Source: Apostichopus parvimensis (Eukaryota; Echinodermata; Holothuroidea; Aspidochirotida; Stichopodidae). Taken from it: a DNA stretch of 63,231 nucleotides. The stretch spans positions 29,548 to 92,778 of the forward strand of contig KN889570.1 in NCBI GenBank assembly GCA_000934455.1. Direction: 5' to 3'. A program made the position numbers and the translations under genes. The notes beneath the pieces were generated by a model that did not search any database, was not told where the DNA came from, and saw nothing but the letters and a program-made list of their open reading frames with translations. This document shows, piece after piece, positions 1-13,000 of this stretch (position 1 is the stretch's first letter; every line of letters begins with the position of its first letter).

Positions 1-967
1 TGTTGTGAGGACAAACAGTAATCCATGTGTATGGATAAATTACCATAACAGACTACATATCATATCTTCAAGCAGAATTTCTCAAACATTTTTTTGTTGA
101 CACCGATATGTCCTTCATGTTTTAAAGTAGCGACCCAAGCTTTCAGAGGTTCTAGTGTATCGTACATTATTATTCAGTTGACTGATAAAAGAAAGACAGT
201 ATCAGAATCTTTCCACTTTGAGGACTGACTAAGTATTGTCGAATGTTTTACTATTAGTAAATATAAAAAGAGATTCAAACTGCTGTAATCAGTCTCTATA
301 TTATTATTTTTTCTCCACACATTTCTGTCTTTGTCCTTCTCCAGTTTATTCCCTGACCCCTTCCCTTAATCCTCTCTTTGACCCTCCACTGTTTATCTCC
401 TACCTCTCCTCTTTCCCTGTTGCTTTCTTCTCACCATCCATTGTCTACTTATAATCCTCTTTCATCTATCTCATTGTGTTCACCGTGCTCATTAACCTGT
501 CTGTATTCTGTGCGTGTTTTTGTCCAATTCTGTTACTGTTACTTGTCATTTAGCATTTGAAGAAGATCCTGCTAGGATCGAAATGTCAGACCAACTTACT
601 TTTACACATTCTCTTACAAAGGCTCTCTAGTGGATAAGCAGTTTGCAAACAGTTTTATTTTATTTTTATTATTTTTCTAGCAATGTTACACAGGTTAGGA
701 CATGAATATGTTCCAGAAAGTAGCCTGCGACCCACCAGTACTTGTCCTTGCGACGGCCCAGTCTTGGGTGGCAGCCAACAGATTAAGAAGTAACGTAATA
801 TGAAATACACGAATATGAAATGTATAGAAATATACTCGGAAATAGGAAACCATGCAAATAAATGGAAAAGCAAAGGGAGAGAAAATTACGTAGAAAATCA
901 AAAAAAAATTACAATTTTCATTATAGATTTATAACAATTAATTAAATGAAGGAATGTGTTAACAAAC
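1..967 (-). other. Intron of gene A, open at the window edge
   Basis: This follows the donor (AAG/gtttgt on the minus strand) of the last visible repeat exon. I see no further PGGG-type exon and no family-like C-terminal exon here, so the gene must continue to the left of base 1. A pyrimidine-rich stretch on the plus strand at about 300-480 creates spurious short ORFs. A dispersed repeat with a hammerhead-like motif lies at 553-655. Confidence 0.6.
553..655 (+). repeat. Dispersed element with degenerate hammerhead-like motif (copy 1)
   Basis: The core reads TTGAAGA, then a hairpin GATCCT-GCT-AGGATC, then GAAATGTC. It is followed by about 65 bp matching the minus-strand copy at 42540-42648, up to 'gataagcagtttgc' and an A/T-rich tail. 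In this copy the first core base (C to T), the GAAAC box (GAAAT) and the outer stem are degraded, so it is probably inactive. The family resemblance is to the hammerhead motifs known from Penelope-like retroelements. That attribution is inferred, since no reverse transcriptase is present. Confidence 0.5.
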
Positions 968-1063
968 CTTAACATTGCCTCCTTTAGGAGTATGAGCAGC
1001 ATTTTCTAATGATCCAATCTTGCTTTTGGCATTCTTTGAAAAAGTTGATTTTTCACTCCTTAT
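968..1063 (-). CDS. Gene A exon 7: tubulin-binding repeat
   Basis: This 96-nt exon (residues 447-478) has acceptor ttttccag and donor AAG/gtttgt, and both boundaries are in phase 0. It begins IRSEKSTFSKNAKSKIGS and ends HTPKGGNVK. It resembles the inter-repeat and fourth-repeat region of vertebrate tau (V-x-SEKLDF...SKIGSLDN). The KIGS motif, a MARK-kinase target type in tau, is intact at residues 461-464. The first glycine of PGGG is replaced, giving PKGG. The exon ends with NVK and must be joined to a further exon off the left edge. Confidence 0.9.
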
Positions 1064-4000
1064 CTGGAAAACAAACATAGGGTTAAACAAGTGAAAGAAT
1101 GGCCAGTATTAAAAGCTCAGTAAAAAAAATAAAAATATTCTACATGATTTCATACTGTCAAAGGAAAAACTGCATTTTGCAGTGGAATTGGTCAAAATCT
1201 GTAAACGAAATATGAGATACCCACAAATATAATTTGTTACATTTAGTCAAACAAAATTGCATCTGGATCAATGAAAATTACACTGAGGCTGCAAAGTAGT
1301 TTTTTATATTACTTAAAGCATTATTGTCTTCTTATTGTATAATGTATTGTTCATGTGCTAAATATTCCAGAAATTTTTTCATTAAATTGATCAAACCCAC
1401 AATTTCGTCCAGCATTTGCAAAAGCAAACCCTGGTATTAGAGTGAAGCTGATTCATAGAGAAGCCAAGAAAGGTCACACAATCTGCTCACAGCGCCTACA
1501 CTATCACACAGACTTAACTGTCTATAATTATTTTTTACTCCTTGTTATTGTAATCAAATATTTTATTCATGTGCTAAAAATTAAATTATTTCTTCCTTAA
1601 ATTTATTAAAAAACAATGGTTTTGTCCACCTTTAGCAAATTCAAACTAGTACCCTGGTTCCAGAGCGATCGAAGCTGATTCACAAAGAAAGTCACAGAAT
1701 CAGCTGACAATGTACCGCCTACATATGTTTTCGTTCGCCGACTGTTTTTAACTTCTCACTACGCATGAAAAAATATTTTAGACATGGATTCCCCGAATCC
1801 ATTAGATAAGGGATTTCACAAACGTCATGTCTAGTGAAGTGCATCAATTACCCAGCTTGATCATCACATTTGACATTTCTGAATCGGCATATTTTACCTC
1901 GATTCGTTTGTAATATTTTACACATTTTTGATCAGATTATTCCCTCGACAGACGTTCCTCGTTCTTGATGAATTCGCTGACAGGTTAGCAAACTCATAGT
2001 GAGTTTAGTCATGCAACCTGTCGTCGTCTTCCGACACAACATTCATGCTTAGTACACAATTACAATAGGCAATGCGTATGAGCACTGCAGGTGTCATGGA
2101 ATGAGATTGTATGAAATAAGCAAACTGTATTGTTCAGTTCAGATGTAGACATACAATAATCATAAGACAAAATATTAACATTCAGTTCAGTTTTAGGAGT
2201 GTTAGCTCAGTGGTTTAGTGCCGATGCCTTCCAATCATAAGGTCTCGAGTTCTAGTCACTCCCAAGATTAATGTATGTCGTCCAGTTACAGAGTTGCTGA
2301 CAATTGACAATTTTATAATCATGGACGTTAAATATGAATCTAAGAGACTGACTTCTGTCAGCTTGCGGCTTTGATAAGCCAATGAGGCTTCTTCGCGAGT
2401 TCCTGCTTGCAGGAGGATCTAAAATACATACATACAAGTTCTCAAGAAAAGAAGAAAATTTGTTTCAGTATCATACATAAATATTTACTTCATATTATTA
2501 CCGTGGACTTACTAGGTATAAACTTTCCAATTTGGTGGAGTGGGAAGGCGAACCTACCCATCACTCTTTCTCGTTCCTCTTAGTTACATTCTACTGTTAT
2601 ACATAGAAAAAACCACTGAGGTTGATGGTTTCCTCACAAACAGAACTAGCTACAACATTTCGGGCAAGAAACGGAAAAACAAGGTTTGTTAAGACCTTTG
2701 CCGCATATAGACAATGTAAGTGAATATGACATATGGTGAAACTTTGAATAAATGACCAGAAACTTATGCAGATGCTTTAAGACATGTTTTTAATCTAGTT
2801 ATACAATACAGAATTGTGCACCGTATACTAGCTGTAAAACAGAATGCTATGCAGATGGTGTGAGATAATGAGAATGTTAGATTGACGACACCAGACACAC
2901 CAGAATTATAAATAAAGAGGAAAATACTTTACACTCTAATATCTCTTAGATATTCGCCAACTGGCGAGGAAAGAATAAGTCACTTATCAAGTGACTATGA
3001 CGTGTGACATGAAACGACAAGTGTGGATTAGAGGATGCTGAGATGTGAACGAAGTGTTAGAGAGAAATATCAAGGAAAAAGAGAGGAAAATATCGAAGCC
3101 AGCCGGTTTGAAGTTTACGAGTATTAACAAAGTAAGATAACACAGACACACGAGAGGAGTTAGTTGCAAATCTGAGAAAAACTGGAAAGATGTACTCTCC
3201 AATACCAAGTAATTAGATACAGCAAGCACTAGAATGTTGAATTAGAGAATATCTTCCCACATTATCACTTCAAAATATGCACAAAGACATCTCTTTTGTT
3301 GTGTTGCATTTCCATGAAATTTCATAATTTCTTCACATTTTGTTATGTTTTGACAATGATGTCATCTACAAGACTTATTTTGAAAATAGTAAACAACCAA
3401 ACATACCTCTTTTATGTTTGTTAAATGTAATCATTAAGAGGAAGATTTTGTTGAACATTCCCACACAAATTTAAACTCCAGTCACTAGCTCTCTTTGGGC
3501 GAATACAGGAATTTAAAACGGAGGGAGTCTTATCCTGAGGTCATTGAAGCGGACTTCCATGTTGATGTATACCTCCCCCCACCCCCCCCCCTCCTGGATC
3601 CATACCTGCTGTGGATGGTATCTTACTAGATCAAGTTTATATAAAGATTTTGCTCTAACAATGCTTACTGAGGTTGTCCAAAACAGCAAAAATAGTTGTC
3701 TAATGACATTAATGTAAAATGGAAAGTCAGAAGATAGACTGGTTATCCTTAGTACAGCCTACTATAATGATATATGTTTGTATGCTCAACTAGGTATTAA
3801 AGAACTCTTCTCTTGACTAAGTCTTGAAATCACCGTCCAAAAGAATGTTAATTAATGGGGCGTAGTAATAATTAATGTCAGATTAATAGTGTACATGGAC
3901 GGTATGGTCTGTGACTAAGAAGATACAACCATTCCTCTTCGAGTCACTTGCTTGTCAGTGACTTCCAAATGTCTCTCCACAACGTTTAATTCCACAAATG

Positions 4001-7000
4001 TTATCTGTTAGTGAAATGCAGAAAAAGTACTCTTGAAAGGAACACAAAGCAGATATCACTCAAAGAAAGTGATTTTCACAGATGAAGACATCGAATACCT
4101 TAACGTTACCCCCACCAGGGGTGTGCTGAGCATTATCCAATGAGGCTATGCGACTGCTAGCTGAAAGACGAAACTCTAACGATTCCTCAAAGATCTGAAA
4201 TGTAAATTATATCATGCAAATTAAAATCACCCCGAAGACTGGCTGTAAACCCAGACATGGATGCGTTTAAGCTGATGTCTTCCATTCCCATACATTCCTA
4301 GCTGCAGCTATTAGAAAAACCTTGGAGATGAGCCGCCAGTTTGCCTACCACTAACTCACCTCAAAAGGAAATTTCCAATATAATAAAACCCATCATACAT
4401 TAAAGTCTGGTACACTGAAGCAGAAACTATGGTCTTGATTGAGTCAAGTGTGTATTTTCCGGATCGCTTTGGCCGCAGAAAGTTAAAACAAATGATACAT
4501 AGGACAACTGGACATAAACTGTATGAACTTCTTCGAACGTAAAAGGGCGACTTTATATTTAGTGACATTGTTGGCCGTCGAAGGCCTTATACATACCAAC
4601 GTGTACTTATTCACAAAACTAGTGTACAAGTCTATGCAGTTCTAATACCAAATCTGTAGAAAAGCTGAGAACCAATCAGAGCTCTTTTAAATTGAGAGAA
4701 TATGAATATTCAGTTTTGCATCACTAATACACTGCTTGTGACCAAAAAATGACAGCGTCGCACGATCGCCATGCGGAGCAGTGTACAATTCATACTTTGC
4801 CTCGCTGGACTATGGAAAATATGACACATCTATGCTTTAACAGTCTTTTATCAAGGCTATGGATTTCTAAAACGACTTAACAACAGTTGACCCCGGGTCA
4901 TATTAGTAACTCGTCACATTCACATACCCAAGTGATGTGTACAATTCAAACAGTCGCTCATTGCACACTACAGTATGCCGTATGTGTGCATCCCCTGGAG
5001 ACATCCCATAGAGTATACAGCCAACAGTTTTGAACTAAGGATCTATGACCTATTCTCTTCACTTGTGCAAATTTAAAATTTCTACTACAGTACAGATGAA
5101 ATGTTATATATCATCGTAGACTATTGACTTTTACCGTAATCAACTTAATGTATTTGGAGAGCATCTTACCAATTAACCCTTGAGATACCATTATCCTCCA
5201 TTAACTCTAGCATGAAGAAAAGGGAACTTTCAACCCATTTGAACCCATAACCATGGCAACCAACCCTCCAGCCATTCTTCATCAACCATGTTAGCAATAT
5301 AAAAATTCTTTGAAATGTAAAACAAAAGCTATCTCAAAATGTTGATATTCTGCTTTCACTACCAGAAAGCTACAAGAAAATCTAAAAAACCCTTCCAGGA
5401 GAAATACAAACATTTGAATTTCTTATCCAGAATTTAAGCACTATAAGACTCAAATTGGAATGTTTCAAGTCTGTTGAATGGTTTTGAACTGAAGATGAAT
5501 TGCAATTTGAACAAACATATATTTTGCACACTGTAAACTTCTTTTTAGTTAAAGACTTCTGTGAAAGATTCATAATGAAAGGCATTAATTTGATGTCAAT
5601 ATATTATTCCATTCACAACTCCCATTTTGATGGATAAAAGTCTCCATCAGAAATCCAGACAGTGGCATTCAAAACCTGTTCCCTTGACGATTGTAGTTAG
5701 GGATAAGCATACTTAACATCCAGATCAGAAAGACCTACCCCAATTGCCTGGAGATGGAAATATGAGCAAAGACCTCTGATTTATCACAGCAAAACAAATA
5801 GATACAACAATTTTAATTAATGACAAGTGGCTCAAGTTGCATCTTGTAATACCTCATTAAATGGTTAAGCAAATTTTAGAGAATTAATTATCCAAGGTAC
5901 AGATGTGTTCACACCTTACCAGCCACATGCAGGCTTGGCTAGTGTATAACTGACAAAAGTACGCAGTTAGAATAAACACATCATGCTATGGTACGTCTAT
6001 TGTGTACCGCTGTATAATTTAACTTGCAAGCACAGATCATAAGAATGATGTTGCACTTTTTCTTTTAAAGAAGAAGGTTTGAGTATTATAAGCTCTCTTT
6101 GGTTTTTAAGACAAGCACAATCAATTAATAGGAATCATCTTCATTGTTTATTTGAACTAGTACACATGTTCAATCACCCTTGACCATGCAGCCAATTCGT
6201 TATTTCTTGGTCAAGACGAAACACATTGGCAGTGTTATGCAGCATCCAGCACTGGTTTATTCTAGCGTGGATGTGGTATGACATGAAATAGGGCGCATAA
6301 CATAACTACTGAAACATAACCAGCAGCTCTAATATGCATAGGCAGGTCAGTGTTCTGAACTATGATCAAAGCTGATCCATATCATCGTATCCATGGTTAT
6401 AACTTTAAATGAGATGCGACCCCGACCATCGTCATAGGTTTATGTGCTAGAGAACGACTTCCCGAAGCAGCTAAGAAAAAGGTTATTCCATTAAATAGGG
6501 AGGTATCACAGATTAAATATTCTTTCACAAACACAAGGCTGGAGACTTGATCAAGTCTAATTATGTCATCATCAAGTCACATGTCCTTCTTTTTTCCTCT
6601 GCTTTTTTCATTTTTTAAGGCCTTCTTTGTTTATTACGATGTTTCTCTCTGTAATGGCAGTAAGGGTTTTGCAATTTATGCTGAATCTAAACAATTGACC
6701 TAATGATGACATTGGTTTCAGTGTAAACCTCTGCTAAAGTTCTATCTTTGAAGATATGAAAAGAAAAACAAGGAGAAAGCAAAAGGCTTTAGATCTTAGC
6801 TAGGGGCACTATGACACCACAGAGATATACAAAAATCGCAAAAACCGGTGCTGTGGCAATGAGGCTTAGCAATCGGGAGATTCTGGGTTCGAAATCCGGC
6901 CAGGTCATAGTTAGGTGGGTGTTTCATCCAAGAGCAATCTACGGTTTTCCCATCTGTAATGACTTTCTAAACTGAAAAGATTCCAAATTTTGAATTGGAA

Positions 7001-10000
7001 GCCACCCGACGTGTAAGTTGTAATCCATAGGCCTTTGCAGGTTTCTCCCACATTTGTGGTCACTTAAGCGTCGAAAAAATAACTGCTGATTATTATCATA
7101 TTATCATAAAATGAGAGCCACCATTAAATCTCGGATATCTTCAAAATAGAGTCAGGTTATTTGCTGTTTGGGGGGAGTTGTTTATCTCACAGATCTCTAT
7201 CATACAAGTTAAAGACAATAGTTGGGTTTTTCATCTCCTTTAAAGTCTCGTTAATTACTGATTATGCTGCTCAGTGCAAACAAAACACCTGATGGGAATA
7301 TAATGAGAATCCAAGCTGGTGCAGCCAACTGAAGCGACTCTGTAACCAAACAGAGTCATTTAAAAAATGTTACGTCAACGTGATATGAACATCTTCAGTT
7401 CTTCTTGATGAAAAACCCCAACGAAAGTTCATCTACACTTTTGTCAAGCTCACTCGCTTCTGCTTGGTCTACCACCAGCAAGTTGAGCAGAAAATCATAT
7501 AAACAGGAGATAATAGCACGTAATACACGGCATTTCCGACCAATTTGTATAAAAGACAAATGTTGGGTCGAAGCGACATAGATTACGGAGAGAGATGTAA
7601 CCCAGTGAATGAATAACGTGAATATGAAGTAAATATCAAAGTGCACTTCTTCAATTGCAAGTATTGGAGGGTTGAAGTGCTAGAAAACTTAGGACTCTAA
7701 TAATGAAATCAATCTCTCTTTCTTTTTGTTTGAACTTTTTAAATATGATATTCTTGAAATGTGTCTTGAAACTGACCAAACAGGACATTATTTAATCAAA
7801 TGTGAGCTTTGTTGATGTTTGACTGCAGCATGACTCGATGCAAATGGAATCTAATTGAATATCCAAAAACTATAATATTTCTGAAAGACTTTTACCAGTG
7901 TGTTGCTTCACGCTTACTTCATCAAATTTACCTCAACGAAAATCTTAATGTTCCTCCCGGGAGATAAATTTCAAACATAAGAAGATATTAAAACCACATA
8001 CCTAATCATTCAACCTATGAGTCGCCGAATGCAACATATTGACTGTATGAGAGTCGATCTCCACAGCATCAAGAAAGCCAATATCTGAAATATTTACTTA
8101 ATCTCAATCAAAGTCACCGAAAAAGTCCACAGTATAAAGCAAAGATTACTCTTCTCAGAGAAAATCAAATAAAAAAACACACACTCTTAGCTGTGTCATG
8201 ATATTCATTTCTCTGGTTGACTTTTGCTTCACAACGATCAATTGAAAGTAATATATATGTAAGATGTTTTTTGATATGACGTGTCAGTCTGTGTGCATGT
8301 GTACATATATCTTTTGTAATACTTTGTCCTGTTAAGTCTATAGAGCAGTTGGTATAACGTGGGAGTTGGAAAAAAACTTGAGGCTCAGGAGGGTTCAGTT
8401 AGTGGACATAATAATAATAATAACTTCTCTATCAGAAAATTAATTAGGCTACCTCATATATAACCTGATCTAATTCACAACCAGCTGATACTCTGAACAC
8501 CTAATAACAATAATAATAATAATCAGGCAGTTACTTTTACGACATTTATAAAGCGACCATGAATGTGGGAGAAGACAACAGCTAGGGCTTATGGATTACA
8601 ACTTTCACATCAAGGTGGCTTCCAATTCAGTATTTCAACTCCAATCTGGAATCTTTTCAATTTAGAAAGTCAGATGGGAAAACTGTAGATTGCTCTTGGA
8701 TGAAAAAAACCCCCTTACTATGACCCGGCCGGGTATCTAACCCCGAAACTCCCGATTGCTAATCCTCACTGCTTCAAATGACACCGCCTCTATCAACTCG
8801 TCCACAGCACCTTGTAAGAATGTCATCATCAAGTGAATGTCCAGACAAATTGATTCTTGACATACCCCACCCTCCCCCAATTTGAAAGCAGTGCAACCCG
8901 TATTACTGTTTTATTTAGTCAACTATGTGCATCCTCTTGTCCTGCTCTTTTAGTCTCAAATTAACTACTTCAGTCTTAGTCACAAATATGCCTTCTGTTT
9001 ATTCATGCCTTCCCCTTAACTCATGCCTCCTCTTAACTCATGCCTCCTCTTAATTCATGCGTCCTCTTAATCCATGCCTTCTATTTCAGTTATATTTTAA
9101 ATGTAAAGTACAATGTCCTACAAAGTTTTATCATCAAATGTCAGTCATATTTCAAACATCCCTGCATCACTGTGACACACCTCTCCCATTAGGTTCCCTA
9201 GAGACTGTACGTTAAGTCCAAACACTACACATGTCACAACAAGACATAAATACATTGAGAATGGACCAATGATGACAGAACTTTATGGAACCATCATACA
9301 CTTTATGCTCAAGCAATTATACCATCCCCACTAACACTAATGCAAGTACAACAGTCTCAGGCATAAATCTTTAATCTTCCCATGTGTTTTGACGTTTTAT
9401 TTACTTCGTATTGCCAGTCATTATATTTCAATAATTTCTTGGTGGGGGAGCAAGACTTGCCAAACATGTCAACATGGATTATATGGAGATATGGTAGTGG
9501 GACGAATGCCAGGCTGAATAATCTAACCTGAATGGCTGAAAGCATTTTAATTTTCATCAGCATATATAGGTTATATCATAGTATAGACCAATGTGCAATT
9601 TCCGTCTATGGCTGTGATAGCCATGAGCAAAAGTGATGAATTACGGAAATAGTGTTTTTAAAAGGAAGAGCAAGTCTTGGTAAGGGAAAGAAAATATCAA
9701 TTATCTTATTGTGGTGAATCCTGAAAGGTCTGTCATGTTTCAGTTTACATGCCACAGAATGCTTGGGAATGCCACTAAAGGTTAACAAGCGTTTAGTTGT
9801 ATAGATGTGTCCACGGCCTGGCTCCAGATTACCTTACTGATATTACAATTCTACTGAACTAGATCTAGCTGCTCTAATAATGTTTTACTTGCTCCTGTTA
9901 GATCTGGGAATGGTAAAAGGTCCTTTAACATTTCGGGAGGCAGGTCGTGGAACAGTCTTCCCCCAAATTTGAAATGCTTGCCAAATGTTAATATTTTTAA

Positions 10001-13000
10001 ACGCAATATGAAAACTTATGTATTTTGTTAAGATGTCTGATATTTGTTTGTCTATCTTTTTGCCATCCTTTTTGTGCTTTTGGATGTTTACAGTTTTTCT
10101 ACTGCATATTATTGTATGTGTTTGTATTGAGGGCTCCTCTGGAAAGCAGTGCTTCTGCACTGAGCAGGACGACCCTCATTAAAGATGACAACAATAAAAA
10201 TTTAAAAAATTAAATACAAAAAGTTGTCAACTATGTGTCAACTAAGATCCCACTCATCTACAGTGTCTCCTTGAGAGTACTTGCTCCCATAAAATGACAC
10301 CCATCAAACACCGTAACAATTTTACACGAATCACAGAAATAATTCGGAGAGCTTTCATCGTAGCGTTGCTGCTCTTACTGTAACAATACCTGTTGTACAG
10401 CAGTAAGGTACATAATAGCATGCCATGAATTTGATTACAAATAAACGTTATACCATTTGTAACTTATGTTGGGTGGTTCTGTCCTCAGTAGAAAGGATGT
10501 ATAGCATTCTTTTTAAAACATTCTCATTAAAACAGTCTTGTGTCATCTTTTAAACAGTCTTGTGTCGTCTCTTGAAACAGCTTGTGTTGTCATTTAAAAC
10601 AGTCTTGTGTCGTTTTTTAATGCAGTCTTGTGTCTTCTTTCAAAGCAGTCTTGTGTCGTCTACTAAAACAGTCTTGTGTCGTCTCTTAAAACAGTCTTGT
10701 GTTGTCATTTAATGCAGTTTGTGTCTTTTTTCAAAGCAGTCTTATGTTGTCATTTAGAGCAGTCTTGTGTCGTCTATAAAAACAGTCTTGCGTTGTCTTT
10801 TACAACAGTCGTGTGTCGTCTTTTAAACAGTATTGTGTTGTGTTCTAAGCAGTGCAGATGTTTAATTTGTCTTTGTACTGAAATGAATTAATGTATCCAC
10901 CATCTGATCACCCCTCTTATTCGACTAAACGGAAAAACATGACTTCTCACCAAGATTATTATTTTATGCATTAGATTTATTTCTGTTGTTAATTACTATT
11001 TACCACTGGACAAAAAAGGACAGATAATTTGATAAAAACAAAGACAGAACAAAAGAAAACCACCCTAAATGTATCTTGATAATCCACATAAAACTTTGTC
11101 AACACACCGATCTACATCACTTTTCATTTCTTCTTGTTATGTTTTTATTTTTATTTTGTCTCTCACCTTAACGTTTCCTCCGCCCGGTTTATGATGAGCT
11201 TTCTCCTTCGATCCTATCTTTGATGATACTTTGCTGTAGTCTTTCTTCTCCTCAAAGATTTTCACCTAAGAAAGAAGAACCAGAGCGCAGAGCAGAGAAA
11301 GTAAACAGCTGTCGAACATCCCGATGTGCTCTGTCGAATTTATGACTAAGGTCATGCCATCGAGACCTAGATAATAATATATTCTATACTTTGTTATTCC
11401 ATGTAAAACAGTTTAGACATGACCAACTCTTTGACTGTACGATACAAAATAATGCTATACTCCTCATAACTCATGTACCATCAACAACTGTAATACATTA
11501 TGTTTTGTGTTTACAGCAGTTTATTAGCTCCCAGGGGAGATATTCAGGGATGTGAACAGGCCAGGCAGAAATATTGCTTAACTGAAAATAACTTGATCAT
11601 CTATTGAATTTCATTTTTTCTGCTCCGCCTCAAAACAATCACAACAGCTATTTTGAAAGAGATAATATCTGTTTGTGCACCATTTCATATCTTTCTCTGT
11701 TTATCGTTGCTTCCCTTTTTCTGTTTTCAATTTCATATTTGTACAGTAGACCACAAAATAGATTCAGTCTAAATGTAGCCAAGACAACAGTATGGGATAT
11801 CCAAAGAGGTCTAAATTGGCTTCCTAATGATTAGGTTCAGTATTTTGCAGAAAATATGAAAACAGACTGAATTCAAAACAAGAAACAGTTCTTCTCCTAA
11901 CATATATCCTGTGCTATCTACTTCACTTCTGATAACAATATTAACCATAGCACACTGAAAACGAATGGTATTTTAAATAACAAAATTTTGAGGATACATG
12001 TAAGGGAGGATCAAAGTAAATCTGAATGGTATTTTAAAATAGCAAACTTTTGAAGAAATCTACCAAGGTTTACTCCACAGCATAATTAAATTTGACCAAT
12101 ATTCATGTAATTTCTTCCCACTCCAACAAACTTGCGCACATGTAAATTTTATACATGTTCTAGCAATATCAGTTTTTTTTGTAAACTTTCAATAAACTGG
12201 GTGTTCTCCAAATATACGAGCATTCGGGTTTGACGGGATATTTAGTCGTCTTGGACCGCAAGACAAAGTCTGCTGAACATAACAACTGACAATAAAAGGA
12301 GATTTAAAGGAGAAAATTTCCCTCCCTTCATTTTATGCTTACATTTCCGCCTCTTGGGCTGTGCTTGACATTAGCCATTGAACCTATCTTTGACTGGGCA
12401 CTCTGGCTGCGAGGAGAAACCACCGCCTCTTTTTTGTTCCGTGGAGATTCTGTACCTGGAAAATACGAATCAAAACTGGTGATTAATGATGAAGAAATAT
12501 TAATCCATCAAAAACCTGATAGTGGGATATTATGAGACTTTCATCAGCTGATCATAAAAGTAGTCAAGGAGTTATAAAAATTTATGACACAGATGGACTT
12601 GACACAATTTTTCATCAACTGTACGTTTCATAAACGATGAGAGTGTAAACCAAGCAATCAATAAATTTGATCAACAAACATGTTTTTGTTTATCTTAATA
12701 GATCAACATTGATACAACAAGATGGAATATAACTCAATGACGTGTGTTGGATATTTCCTAAACCACTAACTTATTCCTGCCTGAGCTGCTTGCAATGAGA
12801 GGTATCGTTCGTCAGCTGTGTTTTATATTTCAATGCATGTAAGTTTCTGTTACTGATGTCTTGTTGTTCGTGCGGGTGCGTGAGTGTGTGTGTGTGCTAT
12901 AAAACAATGTTATATGATTGGAAGATCTTTGGTTATTTTTTAAAGGAAAGATTTAGGTTAACCTTTCGTCTTATATCTTGCAGGAAACTGAAACCCCTAC

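Larger units (their letters stand above)
4195..11166 (-). other. Intron 5 of gene A
   Basis: This 7-kb intron holds two copies of SINE family 2 (6845 and 8503), a short minisatellite (8998), a LINE tail (9812) and a larger minisatellite (10513). A short stretch at 7930-7965 on the minus strand recalls a repeat core followed by a gtaaat donor (see findings). Otherwise I see no coding signal. Confidence 0.65.

Noticed and set aside
2196..2270. tRNA gene suggested by GGAGTGTTAGCTCAGTGG
   Set aside because: It is the head of a SINE present in several copies, with a decayed B box and no proper cloverleaf.
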